Part shown: in pieces, positions 46,914 through 54,977 of the stretch | Layout of the letters: every line of letters starts with the position of its first letter | Numbering within the stretch: position 1 is the stretch's first letter | From: Gottschalkia acidurici 9a | GTDB lineage: Bacteria; Bacillota; Clostridia; Tissierellales; Gottschalkiaceae | Direction: 5' to 3' | Length of the DNA stretch: 64,000 nucleotides | Assembly (NCBI RefSeq): GCF_000299355.1 | Contig: NC_018664.1 | Location: forward strand, 2,278,380 to 2,342,379 | The notes under the pieces: model-generated | Database searches by the model: none | Told to the model about the DNA's origin: nothing | What the model saw: the letters and a program-made list of their open reading frames with translations, nothing else | Made by a program: the position numbers and the translations under genes

Positions 46914-47615
46914 CTATTTATCTTCATTATTGTTTTTAGATTCTAATATATATCTATCTATTCTCTTTTGATTACTTCTCCATAAATATATAGCATATGG
47001 TATAAATAGTATGCTATATAAAGGTACATTACTCATTAATATAAAATCAAATATTCCATGCAATATTACAGGTATATATAGAGACTTTCTTAAATATGAC
47101 CTCTTCTTTACTTCATCCTTAGAATACTTTGCTAGAGATAAGTAATATCCCATAGATACTGCAAATATACAGTGTGCTGGAACAGATAGTATACCTCTAT
47201 AAAGTCCAACGTAAGCATTATAGTTAAACCTAAAGACAACGTACATTATATTTTCTATAGTAGCAAATCCTAGTGCTGAAAAAATACTATACACTATACC
47301 GTCTAATCTTTCATTGTAGTTTTTATTTTTGTATATAAAGTTTACGATTACAGATCTTTTAAAGAATTCCTCTGTAAATCCTGCAACTATAAAAGATGTA
47401 TAGAAGACTCCTATGAGTCCAGGAAATATATTAAATATTGTAAGTGCCCTCTCAACTATAAGAGTTGGTATAACTGAAAGTGCACCAAGTATAAATGTTT
47501 TTATCAACAAATGTATAGGTTCTTTTTCATATTTATCACTTATATATACTACTATTGCTATTGATATAGCTGGAGCGATAGCTATTAATAATAATTTAGA
47601 TATCAAGATATTCAT
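46914..47615 (-). CDS. prsW: PrsW-type intramembrane metalloprotease
   Basis: The protein is 233 residues with about eight hydrophobic segments. It contains the PrsW core: IVAGFTEEFFKRSVI (the EExxK/R motif), GIVYSIFSALGFATIENIMYV (ExxxY-like), SVPAHCIFAVSMGYYL and PVILHGIFDFIL with its His-Asp residues. PrsW cleaves anti-sigma factors in related bacteria; here the target is unknown. Not clearly in an operon. Confidence 0.85.
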   Translation of the reverse strand: MNILISKLLLIAIAPAISIAIVVYISDKYEKEPIHLLIKTFILGALSVIPTLIVERALTIFNIFPGLIGVFYTSFIVAGFTEEFFKRSVIVNFIYKNKNYNERLDGIVYSIFSALGFATIENIMYVVFRFNYNAYVGLYRGILSVPAHCIFAVSMGYYLSLAKYSKDEVKKRSYLRKSLYIPVILHGIFDFILMSNVPLYSILFIPYAIYLWRSNQKRIDRYILESKNNNEDK

Positions 47616-47677
47616 CCTTTCAAATTTTATTCCTCTCTATTTTCCCCCAATCTTATATAATTAGTAGTATTTAAGCA

Positions 47678-47717
47678 AAAAAAATGATTGATGAATTAAT
47701 ATCCATCAATCATTTTT
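47678..47717 (-). terminator. Intrinsic terminator after the rubrerythrin gene
   Basis: AAAATGATTGATGG pairs with CATCAATCATTTT, followed by a T-run on the minus strand. Confidence 0.85.
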
Positions 47718-47721
47718 ACAT

Positions 47722-48270
47722 TTATTTAAATACTCTAAATTTATCATTTCCTACATTACAAATAGGACATTTGTCTACCATTTCACCATGTGAAGTATAT
47801 CCACAAACTTCACATACGTGAATATTCTCAAAATCTATATCTTTACCACTATCAGTATATTCTTTAGCTTTTAAATAAAGTGCCTCATGAGTTTTCTCAG
47901 CCTCTAGTGCAAGTTCCATACTTCTTACTGCACCTTTCTCTCCATTTTCTTTAGCTTCCTTTATAAATCCTGGATACATTTCCATTACTTCAAATCTTTC
48001 CCCTGCTGCTGCTAATTCTAAATTCTCTGAAGTAGTTCCCAGTCCAAATGCTCCTCCTGATGTAACTTCAAATTCTCCTTTTACATCTTTAAGTACTCTA
48101 AAATGTGACTTTGCATGTATTTCCTCTGCATATGATATAGCTTCAAATAATATCTGAACTTTTGGAAATCCATCTTGCTTAGCTTTCTCTCCCCAAGATT
48201 TATATCTCATATGTGCCTGACTTTCGCCTCCAAAAGCTGATCTTAAGTTTTCTGCTGTTAATTCATTCAT
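47722..48270 (-). CDS. rbr: Rubrerythrin
   Basis: The protein is 182 residues. A ferritin-like diiron domain (1-about 145) has FGGESQAHMRYKSW, AISYAEEIHAKSHF and LALEAEKTHEALY. A C-terminal rubredoxin domain carries CEVCGYTSH and CPICNVG (two CxxC pairs binding one Fe). It reduces hydrogen peroxide in anaerobes. Start ATG 48270 after AAGGAGG. Confidence 0.95.
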   Translation of the reverse strand: MNELTAENLRSAFGGESQAHMRYKSWGEKAKQDGFPKVQILFEAISYAEEIHAKSHFRVLKDVKGEFEVTSGGAFGLGTTSENLELAAAGERFEVMEMYPGFIKEAKENGEKGAVRSMELALEAEKTHEALYLKAKEYTDSGKDIDFENIHVCEVCGYTSHGEMVDKCPICNVGNDKFRVFK

Positions 48271-48455
48271 ATTTGCTTCCTCCTTGATTTTCCTAATCTC
48301 TCATTTTTATTTTTATGTATTATTTATATACCTAATTAATTATAGTTTAAACATAATTATATTAAATTAAACCTTGTTTTATACCCTTTTTAGTAACCAT
48401 TGAGGCTTTAATGAGTAATATATTATTGTACCAGTTTTTTTAAGGGGGGATTTAA

Positions 48456-48662
48456 GTGTATAAAGATGATTGTAAAAAGAAACCAAGATATATTTCACCC
48501 GATTGTTTAAAACCTAACTCTAGGTATAAATTGGCTCATGCTTATGTTCCTTTTCAGACTATGGATAAGGTCTATTGTCCAGAAGACGCTCTTAAAAGAG
48601 GAACTCTGTTTCCTGAGTTACACTTACCTTATTATATTAGACAAGACGGTAAAAAATGTTAG
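48456..48662 (+). CDS. cotJA: Spore coat protein CotJA
   Basis: The protein is 68 residues. The CotJA family pattern is seen in LAHAYVPFQTMDKVYCPEDALKRGTLFPELHLPY. It starts GTG/TTG-like at 48456 behind GGGGGG. First gene of the cotJ operon on the plus strand; expected to be made in the mother cell during sporulation. Confidence 0.88.
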   Translation: MYKDDCKKKPRYISPDCLKPNSRYKLAHAYVPFQTMDKVYCPEDALKRGTLFPELHLPYYIRQDGKKC

Positions 48663-48672
48663 TTAGGAGGTA

Positions 48673-48930
48673 ATGTTTATGAATCGTGAAAGAAAAGCTT
48701 TGTTGATGCAAATAATGGAGATAGATTTTTCTTTACTTGAAACTAGCTTATATCTAGCTACTCATCCTGATGATGAGCATGCTCTAAGACTTCATAATAC
48801 TTTAGCAAAAAAGTCTAAAGAGCTAATAAAAGTATATGAATGTAATTTTGGGCCTTTAACAAATAAGGGTATGAGTAAGTTCCCTTGGCAATATATAAAT
48901 AGTCCTTGGCCATGGGATGAAAAATTTTGA
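48673..48930 (+). CDS. cotJB: Spore coat protein CotJB
   Basis: The protein is 85 residues. It shows LLMQIMEIDFSLLETSLYLATHPDDEHALRLHNTLAKKSKELI and the end FPWQYINSPWPWD, both typical of CotJB. It follows cotJA by 10 bases, with AGGAGG before the start. Confidence 0.92.
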   Translation: MFMNRERKALLMQIMEIDFSLLETSLYLATHPDDEHALRLHNTLAKKSKELIKVYECNFGPLTNKGMSKFPWQYINSPWPWDEKF

Positions 48931-48945
48931 TAAGGAGGTTAGTTT

Positions 48946-49143
48946 ATGTGGGTTTATGAGAAAAAACTGCAATATCCAGTAAGAGTTGATACTTGTAATC
49001 CAGCTCTTGCACAAATGATTTTAGAGCAATTCGGTGGTGCTGATGGAGAATTATCAGCTGCTATTAGATATTTAAGTCAAAGATGGAGTATGCCTACTGA
49101 TGAAGCTAAAGGTATCTTGAACGATATAGGTACAGAAGAATAG
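48946..49143 (+). pseudogene. cotJC: CotJC (Mn-catalase-like spore coat protein), truncated at codon 65
   Basis: The first 65 residues match CotJC: MWVYEKKLQYPVRVDTCNP, MILEQFGGADGELSAAIRYLSQRWSMP, ILNDIGTEE. CotJC is normally about 190 residues and continues EELAHLE and so on, supplying metal ligands. Here the frame ends at TAG 49141-49143, and the sequence after about 49150 no longer resembles CotJC. The break coincides with the left end of prophage-like sequence. The 3' part is not seen in the rest of the window. Confidence 0.85.
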
Positions 49144-49148
49144 GTACA
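49126..49148 (+). repeat. 9-bp direct repeat at the cotJC/prophage junction
   Basis: ATAGGTACA occurs at 49126-49134 and 49140-49148, exactly 14 bases apart, right where cotJC similarity ends. It may be part of a recombination site. Confidence 0.5.
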
Positions 49149-49248
49149 TAGACGTTATCTTTAATGACTTTACTAACAAATTCTTTGACATAAAACTAAT
49201 AAATATCTAATGTAAAATAAAAAATAGTAAACTCGTAACAATTTACTG

Positions 49249-49944
49249 TTATAATACATTTAGATATATAAGTTGACATTCGTATATCATTTTATTTAAT
49301 CGCTTATCGAAATATGGATATTCTATCATTGATAAATAGCCATTTGGATAAAGTAAAATTTCTTGTTCATTTCTGAAAGTTACAGTATTCACATATATTC
49401 CTACCGAACCTTTCTCAACATATATTTTTAACATATTCTTGTGATTAGTATATGCTTCGCCAGAATTTACAATATCAGAAAGAAGACTGGTGCTAAGAAA
49501 TGCCTTTTCTTGTGTAGCAATACAAGAATTTTTATTATTATTCTCAATAAGTTTCTTAATAAACGTATCACCCACTAATCTATAGACAACAATGTTTTCT
49601 GGTATTCTTGGAGCACTTCCTAACACTAGCGTTAAAATATGTGATAATTCACGGTAATGACTAAATTTATCATCTTTACCAAACCTCAAATAGGGATTGA
49701 TTTCTCTATATGTATTTCCACAGTAACATTCAATAGGGTTGCCAGATAAACCCATGTTTAGAATTGAGTTAGAAGTTCTCATTGTTTTCTTATATTTTTC
49801 AGACCAATCTGTATAATATTCTTGCCCCCATGTCTTTGCAGAGCTTATATCTTTGAACTCTCTGTACTTTTGCTTATCATAAATTTCCCCATTAAGTTTT
49901 CCATATTTATTTTCATTTGTAAACCTTTTTATATGCTTTATCAT
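49249..49944 (-). CDS. ADP-ribosyltransferase exoenzyme-domain protein
   Basis: The protein is 231 residues. The R-S-E type mono-ADP-ribosyltransferase pattern is present: the Arg in ENIVVYRLVGDTF, the STS strand in QEKAFLSTSLLS, and the ExE pair in TFRNEQEILLYPN. This matches the C3/VIP2 (ADPrib_exo_Tox) fold, about residues 55-230. No signal peptide. The target could be a host or competing-cell protein, or a phage-defence or takeover function. It is the last gene at the cotJC edge of the prophage. Confidence 0.8.
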   Translation of the reverse strand: MIKHIKRFTNENKYGKLNGEIYDKQKYREFKDISSAKTWGQEYYTDWSEKYKKTMRTSNSILNMGLSGNPIECYCGNTYREINPYLRFGKDDKFSHYRELSHILTLVLGSAPRIPENIVVYRLVGDTFIKKLIENNNKNSCIATQEKAFLSTSLLSDIVNSGEAYTNHKNMLKIYVEKGSVGIYVNTVTFRNEQEILLYPNGYLSMIEYPYFDKRLNKMIYECQLIYLNVL

Positions 49945-50085
49945 ATACTGCTATCCTCCAGCATTATTTTTGTATATTGTATCATACACATCATAATCTT
50001 AGTCATAAATATTTATAGTAAACTATATAATTAATTATGGTATAGTGAAGTTTCATTCATCCCACATATCTCCTAGCAACTTTTA

Positions 50086-50760
50086 TTATTCTATTTTAGC
50101 AAGATTAGAATTTAAACTAATAAGATAAGCCTCTTTCAATAAGTTACTCATTCTCTTTAGCTTCCCATAATCAGAGATAATATCATCATATATGAATTGC
50201 TTTAATTGATAACCAATGATCAATAATTCTATTAATAAGACTGAAAAAGTTAGAAATAGATAAGTTGCATCTTGTACATTTTGAACCTCAGTATTATAAA
50301 TACTTTCAATATAACAGATCCATAATGGGGCAAATAAACCAGCAATGATACCTCTATTAAGAATAAAGTTAGGTTTTAATTCTTTTATTTCGCTATCTAT
50401 TATCTTAAGTAACATATCCATTTGTTCTTTATTATTTACATCAATTTTATTCATCTTTACTCTATCTTGGAATAAGCTTTTACATTTTTCATTATAATCT
50501 TTAGCAGAGCTCATTTTATGTACGTCCTTAACAACTCTGTTTGTTTCTCTATATAGAGTATGCATGACTAATAGTAATGGTAAAGGTTTAATAAATTCAT
50601 GTATAGTTATATTATAAAATTTTATTAATACATACATTAATGACCATAATGCTAATATGATAAAAAACGTTAATAACACTTTCCATTTATGAAAATATCT
50701 AAAATAACGCTTATTAAAACTGAAAATTTGCTTATATTCATACAATAATTTGTCCACCAT
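50086..50760 (-). CDS. Membrane protein of unknown function
   Basis: The protein is 224 residues. About four hydrophobic segments are seen: VLLTFFIILALWSLMYVLI, KPLPLLLVMH, ILNRGIIAGLFAPLWICYI and LFLTFSVLLIELLIIGYQL, with a charged middle part. I do not recognise the family. It lies 119 bases after another multi-pass protein gene, between the lysis genes and the ADP-ribosyltransferase, a place where phages carry accessory genes. Confidence 0.55.
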   Translation of the reverse strand: MVDKLLYEYKQIFSFNKRYFRYFHKWKVLLTFFIILALWSLMYVLIKFYNITIHEFIKPLPLLLVMHTLYRETNRVVKDVHKMSSAKDYNEKCKSLFQDRVKMNKIDVNNKEQMDMLLKIIDSEIKELKPNFILNRGIIAGLFAPLWICYIESIYNTEVQNVQDATYLFLTFSVLLIELLIIGYQLKQFIYDDIISDYGKLKRMSNLLKEAYLISLNSNLAKIE

Positions 50761-50879
50761 TCTATCACCACCAATATCTAAGCTCTTAATTCAACTACAA
50801 ATCACAAAATTTCTAAACCACTCCTCGAAATAACTAAAAGTAACTTCATAGAAGATATTCTGAACAAATATCTCATAAA

Positions 50880-51866
50880 TTATTTTATAAAAAAGTTCTT
50901 GACTCTTAGTATATTATTCATTACAGAAACTCCTATAGGATATTGTTCTGGTTTTAACTTATCTTTGTTTAATAATATTTTATTATTTATATCCTCTATT
51001 AAGCTGTCATCTACAATATGATGCTTTTGAAATAAACTAACGTATTTATTAAATAAATTTTCATCTTTTAACTCTAGTACTATATATAATAGAAAATCTT
51101 TAACACAATCAATATAACTTTTCTCTTCTTCACCTTCTATATCAATGAAGAAGCTAGCTAATTTTTGGTTAATATCTATGTCCATTAAACAATTATTTAT
51201 ATATATCTTTTTTAGAGAATCTATTTTCCCATCATCATCCTGATATTTTAAATATTTAGCTAACTTATACAAGAATATTTTAATTCCATTAGACTGTTTT
51301 TGTATTTCTGAAGCCCTTTTATTATGTAAATGCGAGCTATATGGTTTTAACATAAGCGCCATACTGTAAACAGTAATTAGTCCTATAAATTTTAGATCTA
51401 TTTTAATATCATTTTTTCCATAAAAAAATATATTCGATATAAATCTTATCAAAAAATTTGAATAAGCATAAATTGCGAATATAGTTATAGTTAATATAAG
51501 TATATTATGCGTAGATGTCAGTACTAGCTTAGTTGCCTCCTTCATCCATTCTAATGATATATGAGGTTTTTTTAAAATAAGTTGCTTGTTAAGTTTGTCA
51601 TTGATTAAATCTATATATTTCTGAGATTTAAGTAAAAAAATCACATAATAGACTCCTACTATTGACAAGAAAATAGCTAAATTATGAATCTCTTTATAAT
51701 TAATGTAAACATCTATGGTGATATATAGAGTAACACTTAGTATCAAGTAGTAATATGCAGTTAAACTATAAATATTAAGCACTCTTTTAAATATAGGAGA
51801 TACTATAATTGCTATTGCTAAAATTAAGGATATGGCAGGGATAATAACTCTAGGATCTTTAAACAT
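50880..51866 (-). CDS. Membrane protein of unknown function
   Basis: The protein is 328 residues. Three helices lie in the first 80 residues (VIIPAISLILAIAIIVSPIF, LTAYYYLILSVTLYITI, LAIFLSIVGVYYVIFLL); two more lie at about 115-180, then a soluble C-terminal half of about 140 residues with an acidic start (YQDDDGKIDSLKKIYI). No family was recognised. It looks like a two-gene unit with the following membrane protein at 50086. Confidence 0.55.
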   Translation of the reverse strand: MFKDPRVIIPAISLILAIAIIVSPIFKRVLNIYSLTAYYYLILSVTLYITIDVYINYKEIHNLAIFLSIVGVYYVIFLLKSQKYIDLINDKLNKQLILKKPHISLEWMKEATKLVLTSTHNILILTITIFAIYAYSNFLIRFISNIFFYGKNDIKIDLKFIGLITVYSMALMLKPYSSHLHNKRASEIQKQSNGIKIFLYKLAKYLKYQDDDGKIDSLKKIYINNCLMDIDINQKLASFFIDIEGEEEKSYIDCVKDFLLYIVLELKDENLFNKYVSLFQKHHIVDDSLIEDINNKILLNKDKLKPEQYPIGVSVMNNILRVKNFFIK

Positions 51867-51967
51867 ATAATATCACTCCATAAAAAAACATATAATCCTT
51901 TTACATTATATCAAAATATATGTTTTTTGTAAACAATTAATATATATAATATATTAATTAATTTATA

Positions 51968-52017
51968 CAACTGCTTACTATAAAAATTTTGCCTATGAAT
52001 ATTATATAGTGAGCAGT
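51968..52017. repeat. 14-bp hairpin downstream of the lysis genes
   Basis: AACTGCTTACTATA and TATAGTGAGCAGTT (one G-T pair) face each other across 22 bases. No T-run follows, so it is not a clear terminator. Confidence 0.4.
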
Positions 52018-52072
52018 TATATAAGATGATATAAACCATAGTTTACTTTATAATCTACACCCTAAGCATATT

Positions 52073-52310
52073 TATTTTTTAAGAGTATACTATTATAGCT
52101 TGATATCCCTTAGTCTTTAGTTTATTAGTCAATCTATCTACATTATTTTTTACATTAAATTCTCCGACTTGTACTTTATATAGTCCGCTCACTTGAACTA
52201 CCGTAGAACTATGCCTCTTAGTCTTAATATCCATTTACAATACTATCCGTATTTGCTCTTACACTAGATGAACTTACTTCAATGCTATAAATTCCTTCAC
52301 TTTTAATGTC
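52073..52310 (-). pseudogene. SPOR-domain fragment of a phage amidase
   Basis: Two overlapping frames contain EGIYSIEVSSSSVRANTDS and VQVSGLYKVQVGEFNVKNNVDRLTNKLKTKGYQAIIVYS, a typical SPOR peptidoglycan-binding repeat region that in related phage endolysins follows the amidase domain. Stops and a frame change separate it from the amidase gene just upstream. Confidence 0.6.
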
Positions 52311-53025
52311 ATTTAATTAAATTTAATATACCCTTTCTAATTCTATTAACTATAGCTATCATTTCGCCCCTTGTAGCCCTGTCATTTAGGTTACTACTGC
52401 TTATTCCTTCCACTTTATTTTGATATAAAAATTGATTCAATTCTTCTAAGTCTTTATACGCCCAATGGTCTGAGTTCTGACCTTCTCCTTTTAAACTTGG
52501 AGTTATAATCTCTCTTACTATATTTATAATCTCTTCCCTAGTCATATCTTTGCTTCCTCCTTCTAATTCTATTTTTACTAAAGCTAAGAATTCAATCCAT
52601 CCTTGCCAGTTATTATAACTTAATATACTAGGACAATTTTTCTTAGTCCAATCATAATGTCTTTTAAGTCTATCTACTCCCCAATTTCTTTCTCTTAGCA
52701 GTTTAGCTACTAATGTAACTGTATTATCTATAACCTTTTGTCTGCTTCCACTTTCACACATTTCAATACTTATAGAACTACTATTTCCTGTCCCTGCATG
52801 AATAGTTCTTTCATCAAGTGGAATACACTCTATAGCTTCTTTCTCATCTACTACAATGTGAAAGCTAGCTTCTCTTAAATTATCTTCTCTATCTAATTTA
52901 TCTCTTTCATTTTGTGCTTTACTTTTTGGATTAGCTGTACTATGAATAGTTATAGACGTGGGTATAATTTTAGTTCCTGATCTAATATGTTTTCTTTTTC
53001 TAACGTGTTGAATTTTATAAATCAT
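52309..53025 (-). CDS. Prophage N-acetylmuramoyl-L-alanine amidase (endolysin)
   Basis: The protein is 238 residues from ATG 53025 (AGGTGA upstream; a GTG lies three codons earlier). Amidase_2 domain (about 20-150): PTSITIHSTANPKSKAQNER with the first Zn His, SFHIVVDEKEAIECIPLDERTIHAGTGN with two more His, and HYDWTKKNCPSIL. The C-terminal part (about 190-238) resembles an SLH/linker, HWAYKDLEELNQFLYQNKVEG. It cleaves the peptide from MurNAc during lysis. It is preceded by the holin gene. Confidence 0.92.
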   Translation of the reverse strand: MIYKIQHVRKRKHIRSGTKIIPTSITIHSTANPKSKAQNERDKLDREDNLREASFHIVVDEKEAIECIPLDERTIHAGTGNSSSISIEMCESGSRQKVIDNTVTLVAKLLRERNWGVDRLKRHYDWTKKNCPSILSYNNWQGWIEFLALVKIELEGGSKDMTREEIINIVREIITPSLKGEGQNSDHWAYKDLEELNQFLYQNKVEGISSSNLNDRATRGEMIAIVNRIRKGILNLIK

Positions 53026-53034
53026 AATGATCAC

Positions 53035-53286
53035 CTACTCATCTTTTTTAAGTTGTTTTATGGCCGGATTACCAAGGACTGCTACACCGGTAACGAGTAT
53101 TCCTTGTAATGCAGAATTAACATTTAATCCTGATAGCCCTATAGAACTAAAAATACCTATAGCTATTAAAGCTATAGGTATATACTTATCCTTTATTAAC
53201 ATTGTATTCTTCAAAAATACTCCTATTATATATAGTGTAGAAATTAAAATTATAGAACTTTGATTTACGGAATCTAAAAGCTGCAC
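53035..53286 (-). CDS. Phage holin-family membrane protein
   Basis: The protein is 83 residues with two or three short helices (SIILISTLYIIGVFL, YIPIALIAIGIFSSIGL, ALQGILVTGVAVLGNPA) and a charged tail KQLKKDE, as in clostridial phage holins. Likely GTG start at 53286. It lies directly upstream of the amidase, as in lysis cassettes. Confidence 0.75.
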   Translation of the reverse strand: MQLLDSVNQSSIILISTLYIIGVFLKNTMLIKDKYIPIALIAIGIFSSIGLSGLNVNSALQGILVTGVAVLGNPAIKQLKKDE

Positions 53287-53297
53287 ACCATCATCTC

Positions 53298-53501
53298 CTA
53301 TTTGAATATCTTATTCTTTATTTCTTTAACATCTTTCTGTACTTCTTCTACAATATTAAATTTCTTAGTTAGATTATCTATTATATTCTGATACTTACCT
53401 TCTCTTTTCCCATTTGTATTAAGTACATAGAAAAGCATAACCACAAATAAACTAGCCCACAATCCTTGACTTAGAGCTAGTTTTATAATTTCTTTTTCCA
53501 T
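53298..53501 (-). CDS. BhlA/UviB-family holin-like peptide
   Basis: The protein is 67 residues from ATG 53501. One N-terminal helix (LALSQGLWASLFVVMLFYVL) is followed by an amphipathic tail (IIDNLTKKFNIVEEVQKDVKEIKNKIF). This matches UviB/BhlA proteins associated with bacteriocin or phage lysis. First of the three lysis genes. Confidence 0.82.
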   Translation of the reverse strand: MEKEIIKLALSQGLWASLFVVMLFYVLNTNGKREGKYQNIIDNLTKKFNIVEEVQKDVKEIKNKIFK

Positions 53502-53538
53502 TTCACACCTCACTTCTTATAAAAATAGACATAAGAAA

Positions 53539-53564
53539 AGGGACTATTGCTAGTCCCTTATTTT
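53539..53564 (-). terminator. Hairpin between the DUF4352 gene and the lysis genes
   Basis: AAGGGACTA and TAGTCCCTT around a 4-base loop, then TTCTT on the minus strand; it lies downstream of the DUF4352 lipoprotein gene. Confidence 0.6.
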
Positions 53565-53631
53565 GTCTTAGTTTTTATATTTAACTTAATTTTAATAACT
53601 TTTAAGTATCATTAACGCTTTTATTAGCAGA

Positions 53632-54159
53632 TTATTGTAGTGTAATTTTTACTACTCCAATACCTTTGCCTGTTAAAGATGGATTTATCTCTAGTTCAAA
53701 TTCATTTTGATCTTCTGGTACTTTATATACTAGCTCACCTTTTACTTTTCTTCCTGCTCCTAACGAACCGTCAACTTGACCTTTAGCATCTTCCACAATA
53801 GCTATATTATGACTAGTACCCTCTAAATCAACTAATTTGAACATCATTACAGAACTTATTGCTTCTTCTTCACTTCCTGTGTTTTCTACTGTAGTATTAA
53901 TATATACATATTTAATTCCTTCAGGAGCTTTTATAAAGTCTCCTCCTTTTGAAGTTCTCGTTTCATGCACAGTGAATTGTAAATCTCCCATCTTTATAGT
54001 ATCTCCGATGTTAAACACTTCTGTTTTTGGACTTTCTTCAGATTGTGATTGATTTTCCACATCAGGGTTATCTACTTTTTCTGGTGTACTATCTCGTCCA
54101 CATGCTACTAAAGCTAATCCTAGAACTAATGTAATAATAGATAATAATAATTTTTTCAT
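53632..54159 (-). CDS. DUF4352-family lipoprotein
   Basis: The protein is 175 residues. The lipobox signal is LGLALVACGRD. The DUF4352 body is FNIGDTIKMGDLQFTVHETRTSKGGDFIKAPEGIKYVYINTTVENTGSEEEAISS, ending in a beta-sandwich. The function is unknown; in phages such lipoproteins may act in superinfection exclusion. Start ATG 54159 after GGAGG. Confidence 0.8.
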   Translation of the reverse strand: MKKLLLSIITLVLGLALVACGRDSTPEKVDNPDVENQSQSEESPKTEVFNIGDTIKMGDLQFTVHETRTSKGGDFIKAPEGIKYVYINTTVENTGSEEEAISSVMMFKLVDLEGTSHNIAIVEDAKGQVDGSLGAGRKVKGELVYKVPEDQNEFELEINPSLTGKGIGVVKITLQ

Positions 54160-54302
54160 GACCTACCTCCATAATTAATTATAATGTTGCCATGTCCACT
54201 ATACACTAATTGCTCCATATTTCCCCATTAAATTTCATACAATATTACTCGTTTTTCGATATTTAGCAACTTTTCCTTTACACGGGTATGAATTGTATTA
54301 TG

Positions 54303-54404
54303 CTATAACCCTAACTCTTTCAGTATTTCGCTTACATTATCTTTTAAATTAAACAACTTAGATACCTGCTCGGTCTTATAAACTCTACTTAAAACTAAGC
54401 TTAC
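54303..54404 (-). pseudogene. Remnant of a phage structural gene
   Basis: A 33-codon tail SLVLSRVYKTEQVSKLFNLKDNVSEILKEL ends in a stop, with no start and broken frames upstream. The region from 54160 to 54473 otherwise holds only broken sequence. Confidence 0.4.
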
Positions 54405-54473
54405 ATCTTAGCTACCATCATATGCTAAGCTTCCTTCATTCGACCAAAGTATTTAAAATGTCCTTTAAAGCTT

Positions 54474-54842
54474 TTAATTCCAAATCACTACAAATATATA
54501 TAACCAAACTATGATTTTATTACATAATAAAACCCTACTATAATTAACTTTAGATTTCTTGTATAGAAACAAAGTTATTAAAGCTGTTTGTAATCCTGTA
54601 TAATTACCTACAAGACTTTTTATATTCCTCGTAAGAGAATCAGTATCTTTACTTCCACTTCCTAGAATATTATTCATTCTTTCTTGTGCGTTTCTAGTTC
54701 TTTCTGTTTCTGTTGACATCTGTTTTAGACCTATATCTACGTTTCTTATTGCTACTCTTGCACCTTCTAAATTTCTAGTAAGCTTTATATCTCTATTAGT
54801 TGAATTACTTAAATCATCCATAATATTCACTGTTAAATGCAT
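54474..54842 (-). pseudogene. Truncated phage tail tape-measure protein
   Basis: The remnant is 122 residues. The first about 90 resemble the start of tail tape-measure proteins: STNRDIKLTRNLEGARVAIRNVDIGLKQMSTETERTRNAQERMNNIL. It then changes frame (LFLYKKSKVNYS). Full tape measures exceed 600 residues, so most of the gene and the neighbouring structural genes have been lost. Confidence 0.55.
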
Positions 54843-54940
54843 GGCTTAAGTAACTTGTTGTAAAGGGCGGGTTATCATATCGAACATCTTTAGTGAGATT
54901 GATACACCTGTCATTTAATCACCTCGTTTTTTTACATAAT

Positions 54941-54972
54941 AAAAGCACTCACTTTAGAGCGAGTGCTTTTTG
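54941..54972 (-). terminator. Intrinsic terminator after a lipoprotein gene
   Basis: AAAAGCACTCACTTT and GAGCGAGTGCTTTTT form a compact hairpin six bases past the stop of the gene at 54978. Confidence 0.8.
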
Positions 54973-54977
54973 AAAAT

